From assembly GCA_945877625.1 (NCBI GenBank), contig CAMCSF010000002.1, positions 1 through 49,410 on the forward strand: 49,410 nt of DNA, read 5' to 3'. The notes under the pieces are model-generated. The model ran no database searches. It had not been told where the DNA came from and saw nothing but the letters and a program-made list of their open reading frames with translations. Position 1 is the stretch's first letter; each line of letters starts with the position of its first letter. Below, piece by piece: positions 8,354 through 17,254 of the stretch. The DNA comes from Methylomonas koyamae (lineage in GTDB: Bacteria; Pseudomonadota; Gammaproteobacteria; Methylococcales; Methylomonadaceae). A program made the position numbers and the translations under genes.

Positions 8354-9685
8354 ATGTTATCAACCGAAAAAGCAGTTTCAATTGTCGATTACGACGCCGC
8401 TGGGTTAAGCCCGCCTATGAGTTGGAATTTAGATTTCAAACGCCCATTAATTTTTATTGCTGCTGTAGGATTAATTGTTTTTGCAATGGTGACAGTATTT
8501 GGTTTGCGATTAAGTAATTTTACTTATTATTGGTATAGCCCTTATGCCAATTTATATTCGATAGCCATTGCTGGTTTTATCTTTTCCCGATTCCTGTTTT
8601 CTTTGCTGTATCGCACCCCCTACGACGCTCATATCACCCCCAAAGTCAGCATTATCATTACCGCCTTTAACGAAGAAGAGGCGATTTATAGAACCGTTAA
8701 AGCTTGCTATGACATTGATTATCCAGCGGATCTGTTTGAGGTGATCGTGGTGGATGATGGTTCTAGCGATGGCACGGTTGCGGAAACTCGACGCGCCCAG
8801 AAACGCTGGCCGGAACTGAAATTAGAAATTTTTGCCCATAACAAAGGTAAACGCGAAGCGATGGCGGCAGGGGCTTATATTTCCGATGGCGAAATATTGG
8901 TCTATGTCGATTCCGACAGCTTTGTTAAGCGCGATGGCGTACGCAAAATTGTGCAAGGCTTTGCTGATCCGCGTGTCGCCGCGGTGGCAGGGCATACCGA
9001 AGTGGCTAATGTCGCTGAAAACAGCCTAACCCGAATGCAACAAGCCCGTTATTACGTGGCGTTTCGGGTCATGAAAGCCGCTGAGAGTATTTTCGGCACC
9101 GTCACTTGTTGCCCCGGTTGCTTTTCCGCTTATCGCCGTAGTTGTGTGATGGAAGTGTTGCCGGTTTGGTTGAATCAGCACTTTCTCGGCATTCAAGCCA
9201 CCTTTGGCGATGACCGCAGTTTAACCAATTACTTGCTACGCAAATATCGCGTGATTTATGCCGCCGATGCGGTTGCCACCACCATCGTCCCAGAACATCA
9301 CAAACAATTTCTAAAACAGCAATTACGCTGGAAAAAATCTTGGTTTCGCGAAACCTTAATCGCCGCCACCTTTATGTGGAAAAAACACCCGTTTGCAGCG
9401 ATTGCTTTTTATGCCCAGCTTTTATTCCCCATCATTGCGCCGTTATTGATTTTGCGCTTGTGCTTATGGTTGCCGATTATGGAAACCGATTTGATTTCAC
9501 CGCTGTTGTATTTAATGGGTACGGTGATTATTGGCTTAATGTTTTCGGCCTATTACCTGTTTTGGAAAGCTGATCGTTACTGGATTTATGGTCTGTATTT
9601 CACCGTGTATTACTTGATGTTTTTGGTTTGGCAAATGCCGTATGCGATAGCCACCCAACGTGATAACAGATGGGGGACCCGATGA
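8354..9685 (+). CDS. Membrane glycosyltransferase 2, hyaluronan synthase/NodC-like
   Basis: Processive GT2 enzyme of the inner membrane that joins UDP-sugars into a beta-linked chain and passes it across the membrane. The start is the ATG at 8354, after GGAGAGA; a TTG four codons upstream is less likely. The 443 residues show two N-terminal membrane segments (about 31-49 and 67-86), then the cytosolic domain with VDDGSSDG (133-140), DSDS (186-189, metal/UDP site), CCPGCFSAYRR (252-262), GDDRSLTNY (285-293, catalytic base) and QQLRWKKSW (322-330, the QxxRW processivity motif). Membrane segments follow at about 346-372, 380-403 and 409-430. GDDR and RWKKSWFRE are closer to HasA/NodC than to PgaC or cellulose synthase. 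The gene overlaps the next by four bases (ATGA), so the two are translationally coupled. Product sugar composition is not readable from sequence. Confidence 0.88.
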   Translation: MLSTEKAVSIVDYDAAGLSPPMSWNLDFKRPLIFIAAVGLIVFAMVTVFGLRLSNFTYYWYSPYANLYSIAIAGFIFSRFLFSLLYRTPYDAHITPKVSIIITAFNEEEAIYRTVKACYDIDYPADLFEVIVVDDGSSDGTVAETRRAQKRWPELKLEIFAHNKGKREAMAAGAYISDGEILVYVDSDSFVKRDGVRKIVQGFADPRVAAVAGHTEVANVAENSLTRMQQARYYVAFRVMKAAESIFGTVTCCPGCFSAYRRSCVMEVLPVWLNQHFLGIQATFGDDRSLTNYLLRKYRVIYAADAVATTIVPEHHKQFLKQQLRWKKSWFRETLIAATFMWKKHPFAAIAFYAQLLFPIIAPLLILRLCLWLPIMETDLISPLLYLMGTVIIGLMFSAYYLFWKADRYWIYGLYFTVYYLMFLVWQMPYAIATQRDNRWGTR

Positions 9686-11562
9686 GTAGCTTACCAATGC
9701 AGCATTTTCCTAAATATCCGGTACCCGTCAGCCATAAACGCAACCTGATTTGGTGGTTGCTATTAATTGCTGCGGTGATTACCGGTCACGAATTACCAAA
9801 ATTACTAGCCAGCACGGGTACTCAAAGCCCGCCAGTTATCACTAGCATCGAAAACCAAGCGTTTTTGGCTTTAACCTTTGGCAAAGTCAGTAATAAGGCT
9901 GGTTTGGCGATTTCGGTTAACAGCTTAAAAGACGATTTAAGCGCGATTAAACAAGCCGGTTACCACACGCTGAGTTTGGCGCAAATCAATGGTTGGCGAA
10001 CCAATAATAATCAATCGCTACCCAGCAACCCTGTGTTGCTGACTTTTGAAGAAGCCAATCGCGAAACCATTGAAATTGTTGATCCAGTGTTAGCCCGACT
10101 AGGGATGACCGCTACCGTGTTTGTTGATGTCGCTGAGCTTGAGCAGGCCAATATTCATTTGGTGTCGTGGCATAAGCTAGAGCTGATGGCGAAAAGTGGT
10201 CGTTGGGAAGTGGCGGTCTCTGCTTGTCCGAATGGTGATGACCAAGGCTTTGCTAATCCGGTGTTATTGGCACAGAAACTGAGCCAACAACGGCAAAGAT
10301 TAGAACAGCGTCTACAAATGCCAGTGTTAGTGGCGGATTGTTCACGGGCGTGGAATCCGGCCTATGGCGATGGCGCGGTGATTTGGCCGCAAACATTGAC
10401 TGAGGCTGGTTTTTCTATGGGCTTCGTCGCAGCGGCATCGGGGGCTAATTATCACGCCGATAATGCATCGAATTTAAAACGGATTCGGGTTTCAAGAACC
10501 TGGTCGCCAGCCGAATTAGTCAGTCAACTCAATAATAACCAACCGCGCCGTACCGAATTTGTCGATCAATTTGATTCGGCGCTTTCGGCCTCGGCGTGGA
10601 TTGTTGATAGCGGTGAATTGAATATTGAGCCGGGTAATTTACGTCTAAGCAATAGCCCGAACCAGCAGGGCGGATTAATCAGTTTAGCGGGTACTGAAAA
10701 ATGGCGAGATGCCGATCTTGAAGTGCAATTAGCTGGGCCGCCCACCGGCCAATTTTGGCTGTCTTTACGCCACGACAGCCATCGCCCTTCGATTCGGCTC
10801 GGCATCGCTAATGGCCAAGTTTTATTGCAAGAATCACTCGCTACCGATGTCCATCGCCAATTAGCCAGTGTTGATGTCAGTGAAGGGCCGTTGAGTTTAA
10901 GACTGCGGGTGGTCGGCAAAGGCGCGATGGCGTATTTGAATGACCAGCCGTTAACCAATCGCCCAGTCGCCATGCCAGAAGGCGCTGAACAAGGCCCTGT
11001 GAGCTTGTCGGTTTGGCAGCCAGTGTCTGAAACCGCTGATTTAATCGAGGCGGTGGTCAATCTCAGCAAAGTCAGCGCAAAACCGCTAGAAGCCAAAGCC
11101 GGCATTATTAGCCCCGTGTTAGATGAAAACGGCTGGCAACAACTGCATGATGCGGTTGATCAATTGGCGATCCTCAGTCCGCAGTATTTCGCTTGGCAAG
11201 AGGGTAAGCCACAAGTGTTAGCGGCTTATGACAATGCCTTGGAGATTTTTGCCCGTTTTCACCAGCTTAGTTTTCAACCGACTGTGGTTGTTGATCGTCA
11301 AACTCCGCTGTCTGAGGCGCCTTTATTGGCCGAACAACTGATTAATTGGGCTAGTGAACCGGAATTTGACGGGCTGAATCTGGTGTTAAACGATTCTATG
11401 CTCAATGATGGCTGGCGGGCATTTTTGACCGATTTAATCCAACGTATCCGTCAAACCGGCAAGACGCTGACGGTGACTGTACTTGATGTCAATCAACAGT
11501 CTCAACCTATGGATGCTAATCATTTTTTATCGGTGGTGGCTAGTGCGGCAACCATCAATTAA
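9682..11562 (+). CDS. Membrane-anchored NodB-like pseudo-deacetylase with ConA-like domain
   Basis: I start it at 9682 (ATG in the ATGA overlap with the synthase, GGGGGA before it). The 626-residue product has one N-terminal membrane segment (22-35). Residues ~60-285 follow the polysaccharide deacetylase (NodB) layout, including PVLLTF at 117-122, but the catalytic and metal-binding residues are gone: TFDDG is TFEEA (121-125), and the SHTxxH histidine motif is VSACPNGDD (179-187). Residues ~292-460 form a beta-sandwich like DUF1080/ConA-like lectins. Residues ~465-626 alternate helix and strand, including FDGLNLVLN, which resembles the core strand of GH18-type barrels with its acidic residues missing. 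It is coupled to the synthase, so a structural role such as binding or guiding the nascent chain is likely. Enzymatic activity of the classical type is improbable. Confidence 0.7.
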   Translation: MSSLPMQHFPKYPVPVSHKRNLIWWLLLIAAVITGHELPKLLASTGTQSPPVITSIENQAFLALTFGKVSNKAGLAISVNSLKDDLSAIKQAGYHTLSLAQINGWRTNNNQSLPSNPVLLTFEEANRETIEIVDPVLARLGMTATVFVDVAELEQANIHLVSWHKLELMAKSGRWEVAVSACPNGDDQGFANPVLLAQKLSQQRQRLEQRLQMPVLVADCSRAWNPAYGDGAVIWPQTLTEAGFSMGFVAAASGANYHADNASNLKRIRVSRTWSPAELVSQLNNNQPRRTEFVDQFDSALSASAWIVDSGELNIEPGNLRLSNSPNQQGGLISLAGTEKWRDADLEVQLAGPPTGQFWLSLRHDSHRPSIRLGIANGQVLLQESLATDVHRQLASVDVSEGPLSLRLRVVGKGAMAYLNDQPLTNRPVAMPEGAEQGPVSLSVWQPVSETADLIEAVVNLSKVSAKPLEAKAGIISPVLDENGWQQLHDAVDQLAILSPQYFAWQEGKPQVLAAYDNALEIFARFHQLSFQPTVVVDRQTPLSEAPLLAEQLINWASEPEFDGLNLVLNDSMLNDGWRAFLTDLIQRIRQTGKTLTVTVLDVNQQSQPMDANHFLSVVASAATIN

Positions 11563-11566
11563 GGAG

Positions 11567-11609
11567 TTTTTCATTTAGCCCTGTGATTAGCGCAGGGCGA
11601 ATGAAAAAA
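11567..11609. terminator. Hairpin after the pseudo-deacetylase gene
   Basis: TTTTTCATT...GCCCTG pairs with CAGGGC...AATGAAAAA with one bulge and a mismatch, starting 5 bases after the stop. It has no T run on the plus strand, so it may be an attenuating or mRNA-stabilising hairpin inside the operon rather than a full terminator. Nothing else is evident to 11798. Confidence 0.5.
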
Positions 11610-11798
11610 GGTGAGACCACTAAGCAATCTAGCAAAGCGGTGGTTTTTATATGAATAAGTGATCAACAAAAAGAAATTTGGCTTTTTTAAGCTGGACTGG
11701 ATTTGTTAAGCCGGACGTGGTTTGTAGCCCCGTCTGATAGCCCAAAAGACTTTAGTTCGATGACTTATCTTTAATCTGTCATTTAAGGAAGCTATGCC

Positions 11799-12365
11799 AT
11801 GAATCAATATAAGAATCATCAACTTAACTATTCAGGGGGCGGTGGCGCTGTTGGGCGCTGTCGGCCAGTCCGTTTAATCGCCGCAACTTTGCTGATAGCC
11901 GCTTCAGCTTCGGTGTTTGCTGATGCTCATTTGGGACTGACCTTAACTGGGCCAAAAACCGCACCATCGGGTTATCCGGTTGAAGGGATTAATGTCAAAT
12001 TGGTTAATCAAAATGCGACTGATGCCCCCGCATCGCGGTTACGTGTCTTTATTCATGATGAACTAGACCGCGATTTACAAACCGGCGACATCAAAATTGA
12101 TGTACTGGAAGGCGGTGATTGGCAAGCGTTATCACTGGAGCCGATTGATGGCGGCGTGATGGCGGCGATAGGTTCTGCCGGTCTGCCACATGATGATTAC
12201 CATGAAAAAGGCGGCTTTCCGATTGATAAAAAAACCATTAAAGAATGGCGTTTACGAGTAACGCTGGCTTTGTCGGGGCATTATTCGCTAGTGGTGGCGG
12301 TGTCGCCGGATAACGGCAGTACTCATTTAGCGCAACCGGCTAGTTTGAAATTGGAGGCCTTATGA
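11799..12365 (+). CDS. Small secreted protein paired with the deacetylase, function unknown
   Basis: 188 residues. After a basic N-terminus with a Gly4 run and RCRPVR, a hydrophobic segment (25-40) ends SVFA-DAH, a probable signal peptide with a long n-region. The mature ~146 residues alternate in a way that suggests a single Ig-like beta-sandwich (GLTLTGPKTAPSGYPVEGIN early; LSGHYSLVVAV late). No known catalytic motif is visible. AAGGAAG precedes the ATG. The stop overlaps the start of the deacetylase gene (ATGA at 12362-12365), so the two are translationally coupled and probably act together outside the cytoplasm. Confidence 0.6.
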   Translation: MNQYKNHQLNYSGGGGAVGRCRPVRLIAATLLIAASASVFADAHLGLTLTGPKTAPSGYPVEGINVKLVNQNATDAPASRLRVFIHDELDRDLQTGDIKIDVLEGGDWQALSLEPIDGGVMAAIGSAGLPHDDYHEKGGFPIDKKTIKEWRLRVTLALSGHYSLVVAVSPDNGSTHLAQPASLKLEAL

Positions 12366-14782
12366 GAATCCAGTCTTTCAAACTGATGTTGATGGTTTTA
12401 TTGTCGATAGTGAGCTTAAATCAGTCGGTGCAAGCGGCGCCATTGTGGCGGACGTTAGTATCGTTAACCTTTGATGATGGTTTAACTCAATCAGCGGCGC
12501 TGGCGATTTTGGCAAAACACAAAATGGTCGGCACGTTTTACGTGAATAGCGATAGGATTGATGATACTGATTATTTATCCAAAGCCGAGTTAGATAGCTT
12601 GGTCGCTGCTGGTAGTGAAATTGGTGGTCATACGATCAATCATGTTGATTTAGCGACCTTGTCAGACTCAGCCCAACGCACGGCGATTTGTGATGATATG
12701 AAAAATTTGGTCAATTGGTATGGTGTTGATCAAGTTCATAGCTTTGCTTATCCGTTCAGTTCGACCGGGCCGACTACGCAAAGTATCGTGGCTGCTGGAT
12801 GTTCGGGAGTTGGTACTTATGAAAGTGCTCGAGCGGTGGGTGGTTTAGTCAGTGGTTCTTTTTGTACTAGCTGTCCTTGGTCGGTCAATGTGCCACCGGG
12901 CAATCCTTATTTCATCCCTACCAATAGCTCAACCAAATCGTTCAATACCTTGGCCGATTTACAAAGCTATGTGTTACAAGCAGAGCAACATGGTGGCGGT
13001 TGGATTCCGATTGTGTTTCACCGAGTGTGCGATGGTTGTGACACTTTGTCGGTTAGTCCAACGGTTTTGGATGATTTTTTAACTTGGTTGGAACCACGCG
13101 CTGCGGCTAATGCGACCTATGTCAGAACGGTGCATCAGGTGATGGCGGGAGATTTTCCGGCGCCACCTGAGCCGCAATTGGGGCCTAATCTACTGAAAAA
13201 TCCGTCCTTAGATTTAGATGCAGATAACAATAATCAAGCCGATTGTTGGTATCGCTCTAACTATGGCAGCAACACCGCAACTTGGACACACAATAAAGAT
13301 TTGACTAAATCCCATAGCGGTATTGGTAGCGAAACTGTCACGATGACCAGTTATAGCAACGGAGATCGTAAATTATTGCCGACTTTAGACTCAGGCCAAG
13401 CGGCGGGGGCTTGTGCGCCGAATGTGGTGGCAGGGCAAACCTATCAGTTAAGTGCTTGGTACAAATCAACTGCGTCGGTGTCGTTGACCTTGTTTTATCT
13501 TGATGCGGGTAACGTTTGGCGATACTGGCGTGATGGGCCTTTGTATGACGCCGCGGGTAATTGGACTCAGTTTAAATACTATGCAACCGATTTGCCGGCC
13601 GGTGCGAAAGCGGTTAGTTTTGGTTTGTCATTGGCTAAAGTCGGTGAACTCACCACCGATGATTATTCATTGGCTATGGTCACAGGTTCGGGTGGGGGTG
13701 TTGTTACAGATAACACGCCGCCAGTGATTGCCAACATCACGCCGGCGAGTGGGACTACGGTCAGCGGTGTTGTCTCGCTAACAGCCAATGTGACTGATGA
13801 CACTGAGGTTCAACAAGTTGAGTTTTTAATCAACGGTACTGTGGTGGGAACTGATAGCGCTAGCCCTTACTCCGTTTCGTGGAATTCAACAGCAGTGGGC
13901 AATGGTACGGTGAACTATAGCGTCAAGGCGGTTGATACGTCGGGTAACCCAGCCTCTTCTGGCAATAACGCCTTAACGGTGAAAAATGATGCTGCCGCGC
14001 CAACCATTAACTTTAACCAGCCGCCGACACCAAATGCCGGTGACACGGTGTCTGGTCAAGTGACGTTGTCTGCCAATGCGAGTGATGATATTGCTGTCAC
14101 CAAAGTGGAGTTTTTGGTCAATAACCTGGTGGTGGCGACGGTTAATGCCAGCCCTTACACAGCGACTTGGAATACCACGCAGAATGCCAATGGCTCAGCC
14201 AGCATCGTTGCCAAAGCGTATGATGGTTCTGGCAATGTGACGCCGACAGCGCCGTTGAGCGTGACGGTCAACAACACGCAAGCAGTTAGTTTGTTGAGCA
14301 ATGCTTCGTTGGAAACCGATGCCAATAACGACAATATTCCTGATTGTTGGTATCAAGATGCTTATGGTTCTACCTATAATCGTACTGTTTGGACTCGGAT
14401 TAACAACCCTAGCTTGGCGCATAGCGGTAATTATGCACACTCTGTACAGTTGACTCGCTATAGATCCGGTGATGTGAAGTTGCTACAAGATGAATCAAAT
14501 AGTTCTTGTGTGCCGTCGGTTGTTGCCGGTAAGAAATACACGATTAGTGCTTGGTATAAATCGACCGTAGCGACCAGTATGGCGGTGTTTTATCGCAATA
14601 GCGCTGGCAACTGGGTGTATTGGTTGAACACTCCTAACTTTGCGGTGGCTAGTAATTGGACGCAAGCCAGTTACACACTGCCTGTGGTACCGGTCGGTGC
14701 GACGGCAATCTCGTTTGGCTTGTCTATTCAGAAAGTCGGTACTTTAATTACCGATGATTATGCGGTGGTTGCAGTGCCTTAA
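12362..14782 (+). CDS. Secreted polysaccharide deacetylase with CBM-Ig-Ig-CBM tail
   Basis: Probable extracytoplasmic enzyme removing N- or O-acetyl groups from a glycan (carbohydrate esterase family 4 fold). The signal peptide ends near residue 25. Residues ~30-265 are a NodB domain with an intact set of motifs: TFDDG (36-40), GHTINH (89-94, His90 and His94), FAYPF (128-132) and IVFH (217-220). Residues ~275-445 form a jelly-roll like carbohydrate-binding modules. Residues ~455-640 hold two tandem Ig-like modules, each with VEFLxN and SPYxxxWN signatures. Residues ~640-806 repeat the first jelly roll: both copies share DCWY, SAWYKST, the NW(T/V) segment, AxSFGLS and TDDY. The four accessory domains suggest tight attachment to a polymer. 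This is the active counterpart of the dead NodB-like protein two genes upstream. Confidence 0.82.
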   Translation: MRIQSFKLMLMVLLSIVSLNQSVQAAPLWRTLVSLTFDDGLTQSAALAILAKHKMVGTFYVNSDRIDDTDYLSKAELDSLVAAGSEIGGHTINHVDLATLSDSAQRTAICDDMKNLVNWYGVDQVHSFAYPFSSTGPTTQSIVAAGCSGVGTYESARAVGGLVSGSFCTSCPWSVNVPPGNPYFIPTNSSTKSFNTLADLQSYVLQAEQHGGGWIPIVFHRVCDGCDTLSVSPTVLDDFLTWLEPRAAANATYVRTVHQVMAGDFPAPPEPQLGPNLLKNPSLDLDADNNNQADCWYRSNYGSNTATWTHNKDLTKSHSGIGSETVTMTSYSNGDRKLLPTLDSGQAAGACAPNVVAGQTYQLSAWYKSTASVSLTLFYLDAGNVWRYWRDGPLYDAAGNWTQFKYYATDLPAGAKAVSFGLSLAKVGELTTDDYSLAMVTGSGGGVVTDNTPPVIANITPASGTTVSGVVSLTANVTDDTEVQQVEFLINGTVVGTDSASPYSVSWNSTAVGNGTVNYSVKAVDTSGNPASSGNNALTVKNDAAAPTINFNQPPTPNAGDTVSGQVTLSANASDDIAVTKVEFLVNNLVVATVNASPYTATWNTTQNANGSASIVAKAYDGSGNVTPTAPLSVTVNNTQAVSLLSNASLETDANNDNIPDCWYQDAYGSTYNRTVWTRINNPSLAHSGNYAHSVQLTRYRSGDVKLLQDESNSSCVPSVVAGKKYTISAWYKSTVATSMAVFYRNSAGNWVYWLNTPNFAVASNWTQASYTLPVVPVGATAISFGLSIQKVGTLITDDYAVVAVP

Positions 14783-14805
14783 ATTTATCTGCTTCAAACA
14801 TTTTG

Positions 14806-14871
14806 AAACAACCAAAGCCTTTTCTGTTCGCTCCGCTTGGGGGGAATGGGAAGGGCGGCGGTTGTTTTTAT
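14806..14871 (+). terminator. Possible terminator of the deacetylase operon
   Basis: AAACAACC (14806-14813) pairs with GGTTGTTT (14860-14867), running into a short T run (TTTTTA). The long GC-rich loop contains further partial pairing. It lies between convergent genes. Confidence 0.35.
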
Positions 14872-14894
14872 GTTGCTGAATTCAATGCGATTGA

Positions 14895-14931
14895 GTTTGT
14901 CATCCCCGCGAACACGAGAATGACGGCAAAC
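14895..14931. repeat. Short palindromic repeat, GTCATCCCCGCGAA type
   Basis: GTTTGTCATCCCCGCGAA opposes GAGAATGACGGCAAAC as an imperfect hairpin. It belongs with the copies at 25641-25717 and 27768-27798, the familiar dispersed element of the CGTCATTCCCGCG kind. Confidence 0.6.
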
Positions 14932-14945
14932 TTTGTCTAACGCCT

Positions 14946-15467
14946 TTAAAAATCAAAAAAACCTTTTTCATTAGACTCAGTGGGAGCGGGTTCACCGGCG
15001 GGTTTGGTGGTGGCTTGGGTATCGGGTTCGTTGCTGAATAAACCGCCGATTTTTTCGCTCATTGATTTATCGAGACTACGTTTGGGAAGCTCGACGCTGG
15101 CTTCGGCGGATGGTTTAACCACGGGCACCGCGCTTGGATGGAAGTCGCCCTGAACGCCCATTAAGTTGTCGCCGTTAAAAAACAATGAAATGCGTTTTTG
15201 GACACGGTCTTCGCCATCTTTTTGGTCAGAATAGAGATAATCCCAGCGACGTTCGTGAAAGGTGTCGGCCAGCATCGGTGAGCCCATGATGTAGAGCACT
15301 TGGCGTTTGGTCATATTGGGGCGGAGTTGGTCAATCATGATTTGATCGACCATATTGCCTTGCTGGATTTCTAAGGTGTAAACGCCCGGTAAATTGCTAA
15401 GGATGGTGGAGCAAGCTGGGGTGATTAAAATTGTGGAAACGGCAAGCAAAAAGGCTGGTTTTTTCAT
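14946..15467 (-). CDS. bamE: Outer membrane assembly lipoprotein BamE (SmpA/OmlA)
   Basis: Lipoprotein subunit of the BAM complex that folds beta-barrel proteins into the outer membrane. The signal peptide carries a lipobox ending LITPAC (14-19), with Cys19 the expected lipidation site. The domain that follows has the BamE hallmarks [34 protein letters not shown] and RWDYLY. The C-terminal ~60 residues are a low-complexity Pro/Ser/Glu-rich tail longer than that of E. coli BamE. It is transcribed divergently from fur, the same arrangement as omlA-fur in Pseudomonas and Xanthomonas, which supports both calls. Confidence 0.93.
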   Translation of the reverse strand: MKKPAFLLAVSTILITPACSTILSNLPGVYTLEIQQGNMVDQIMIDQLRPNMTKRQVLYIMGSPMLADTFHERRWDYLYSDQKDGEDRVQKRISLFFNGDNLMGVQGDFHPSAVPVVKPSAEASVELPKRSLDKSMSEKIGGLFSNEPDTQATTKPAGEPAPTESNEKGFFDF

Positions 15468-15579
15468 GAATTAACAGGGAAGCTGGGGAAAAACGGCTTT
15501 CATTATCCCATAATTCCGCCGACGACTAGGGGCAAAAAAAGCTACAATAACCTTTGTTAATGATCTCGGAGATTCATTT

Positions 15580-15996
15580 GTGGAAACACAGGATTTGCGT
15601 AAAGCAGGTTTGAAGGTAACAACGCCTCGAATCAAGATTTTGGAACTATTAGAAAAGCAGCAAGATGACCGGCATTTATCGGCTGAACAGTTGTATAAAA
15701 TCCTGCTGGCAGAAGGTGAAGAAATTGGCTTAGCGACGGTTTATCGGGTGCTGACACAGTTTGAAGCGGCGGGATTGGTTAATCGCCATCATTTTGAAGG
15801 TGGCAACTCGATTTTTGAATTAAACAAAGGTAGTCATCACGACCATGTGGTGTGCATGAAGTGCGGCAAGGTCGATGAATTTACCGATGAAATGATTGAA
15901 AAACGCCAAATAGAAATTGCCCAGCGTTTGGGTTATACCTTAACTGATCATAGTCTTTACCTCTACGGCTATTGCGCTAATTGCAATCGCCCATAA
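15580..15996 (+). CDS. fur: Ferric uptake regulator Fur
   Basis: Iron-responsive transcription repressor. 138 residues: N-terminal winged helix with the recognition region GLATVYRVLTQFEAAGLV (50-67), then the metal-binding dimerisation domain with HHDH (86-89), CMKC (92-95) and CANC (132-135). The two CxxC pairs would hold a structural zinc. Translation begins at GTG (15580) after GGAG; this matches the usual Fur N-terminus (LRKAGLKVTTPR). It probably controls the FecI/FecR/TonB unit at 26-32 kb, but I could not find a convincing Fur box there. It is divergent from bamE across about 110 bases and followed 10 bases later by lolC. Confidence 0.96.
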   Translation: METQDLRKAGLKVTTPRIKILELLEKQQDDRHLSAEQLYKILLAEGEEIGLATVYRVLTQFEAAGLVNRHHFEGGNSIFELNKGSHHDHVVCMKCGKVDEFTDEMIEKRQIEIAQRLGYTLTDHSLYLYGYCANCNRP

Positions 15997-16006
15997 TCTC
16001 TAAAAT

Positions 16007-17254
16007 ATGTTCAAACCACTGATTCTTTATATCGGCTTGCGCTATACGCGCGCCAAACGACGCACGCAGTTTATTTCTTTTATTACCTTGACCTCGGTAC
16101 TAGGGATTGCCTTAGGGGTAACCGCGCTGATTACCGTGTTATCGGTGATGAATGGCTTTGAAGCCGAGCTGCGCGAACGTATCTTAGGCATGACTTCTCA
16201 TACCACAATTAGCGGCCCATACGGTCAGCTTGATGATTGGCAAACCTTGGCAGATCGCACCTCGAAATTGCCGCATGTTGAAGGCTCTGCGCCTTATATT
16301 CATGGCCAAGTGATGATTAATGCCGACCGACAGGTTAGCGGTACCGTGGTGCAAGGGATTTTGCCCGACTATGAGCCGAAAGTGTCGGAAGTGGCCAACA
16401 AAATGGAATTTGGCACTTTAGATAGTTTGGTTGCCGGTGAATTTAATATCGTTTTGGGTCATGAATTAGCCAATTATTTAGGCGTGACCATCGGCGATAA
16501 AGTCACCATCATTACCCCACAAGTCAATTCCACCCCAGCGGGTATTTTGCCGCGTTTAAAACGCTTTACTGTTAGCGGTATGTTCAGGGTTGGCATGTAT
16601 GAATATGACCGCAATATGGCGCTGATTCACTTGGATGACGCCGGCAAATTGTTTCGTATTGAGCCTGCAGTTTCTGGTTTGCGTTTGAAATTAGATGATT
16701 TGTTTAATGCGCCAAGGATTACTCAAGGTTTAGCAGATGGTTTAGGGGATGCTTATCGTGTCAGCGATTGGACCAAAGCACACAGCAATTTCTTTAGAGC
16801 CGTTCAAACCGAAAAACGGGTGATGTTTATCATTTTGATGCTGATTGTCGCGGTTGCGGCATTTAACATCGTTTCGACCTTGGTAATGGTGGTGACTGAT
16901 AAACGCGGCGATATTGCGATTTTGAAAACCCAAGGTTTATCGAATCAATCGGTGATGGGGATTTTTATTATTTTAGGCGGCATTATTGGTTTGGTCGGTA
17001 CCGTGATTGGTACTATCGGCGGTATTGCTTTAGCTTTGAATGTTGAAACCATCGTGCCAGCGATTGAAAAAGCTTTTGGTACCCAATTTTTAGCCGCCGA
17101 TGTTTATTACATCAGCGAAGTGCCATCGAAATTAATCTGGGGGGATGTGTTCTGGATTGCGGCGATGGCCTTGATTTTGTCTTTGTTGGCGACACTTTAT
17201 CCTGCTTGGCAGGCGTCGCGGATTAATCCTGCCGAGGTGTTGCGTTATGAGTAA
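16007..17254 (+). CDS. lolC: Lipoprotein-releasing ABC transporter permease LolC/LolE family
   Basis: Inner membrane permease of the LolCDE machine that releases outer membrane lipoproteins to the carrier LolA. 415 residues is the usual length. A first membrane helix (about 23-48, with the typical [22 protein letters not shown]) leads to a periplasmic domain (about 49-265), then three C-terminal helices ([60 protein letters not shown]) and the closing NPAEVLRYE. The gene overlaps lolD by 8 bases. Only one permease accompanies lolD here, whereas E. coli has lolC-lolD-lolE. Either a second permease lies elsewhere or this is a LolF-type protein acting as a homodimer. Confidence 0.92.
   Translation: MFKPLILYIGLRYTRAKRRTQFISFITLTSVLGIALGVTALITVLSVMNGFEAELRERILGMTSHTTISGPYGQLDDWQTLADRTSKLPHVEGSAPYIHGQVMINADRQVSGTVVQGILPDYEPKVSEVANKMEFGTLDSLVAGEFNIVLGHELANYLGVTIGDKVTIITPQVNSTPAGILPRLKRFTVSGMFRVGMYEYDRNMALIHLDDAGKLFRIEPAVSGLRLKLDDLFNAPRITQGLADGLGDAYRVSDWTKAHSNFFRAVQTEKRVMFIILMLIVAVAAFNIVSTLVMVVTDKRGDIAILKTQGLSNQSVMGIFIILGGIIGLVGTVIGTIGGIALALNVETIVPAIEKAFGTQFLAADVYYISEVPSKLIWGDVFWIAAMALILSLLATLYPAWQASRINPAEVLRYE

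Noticed and set aside
10566-11105. 179-codon open frame opposite the pseudo-deacetylase gene
   Set aside because: It is a shadow of a real gene: Ser/Trp-rich, without a ribosome-binding site or family match.
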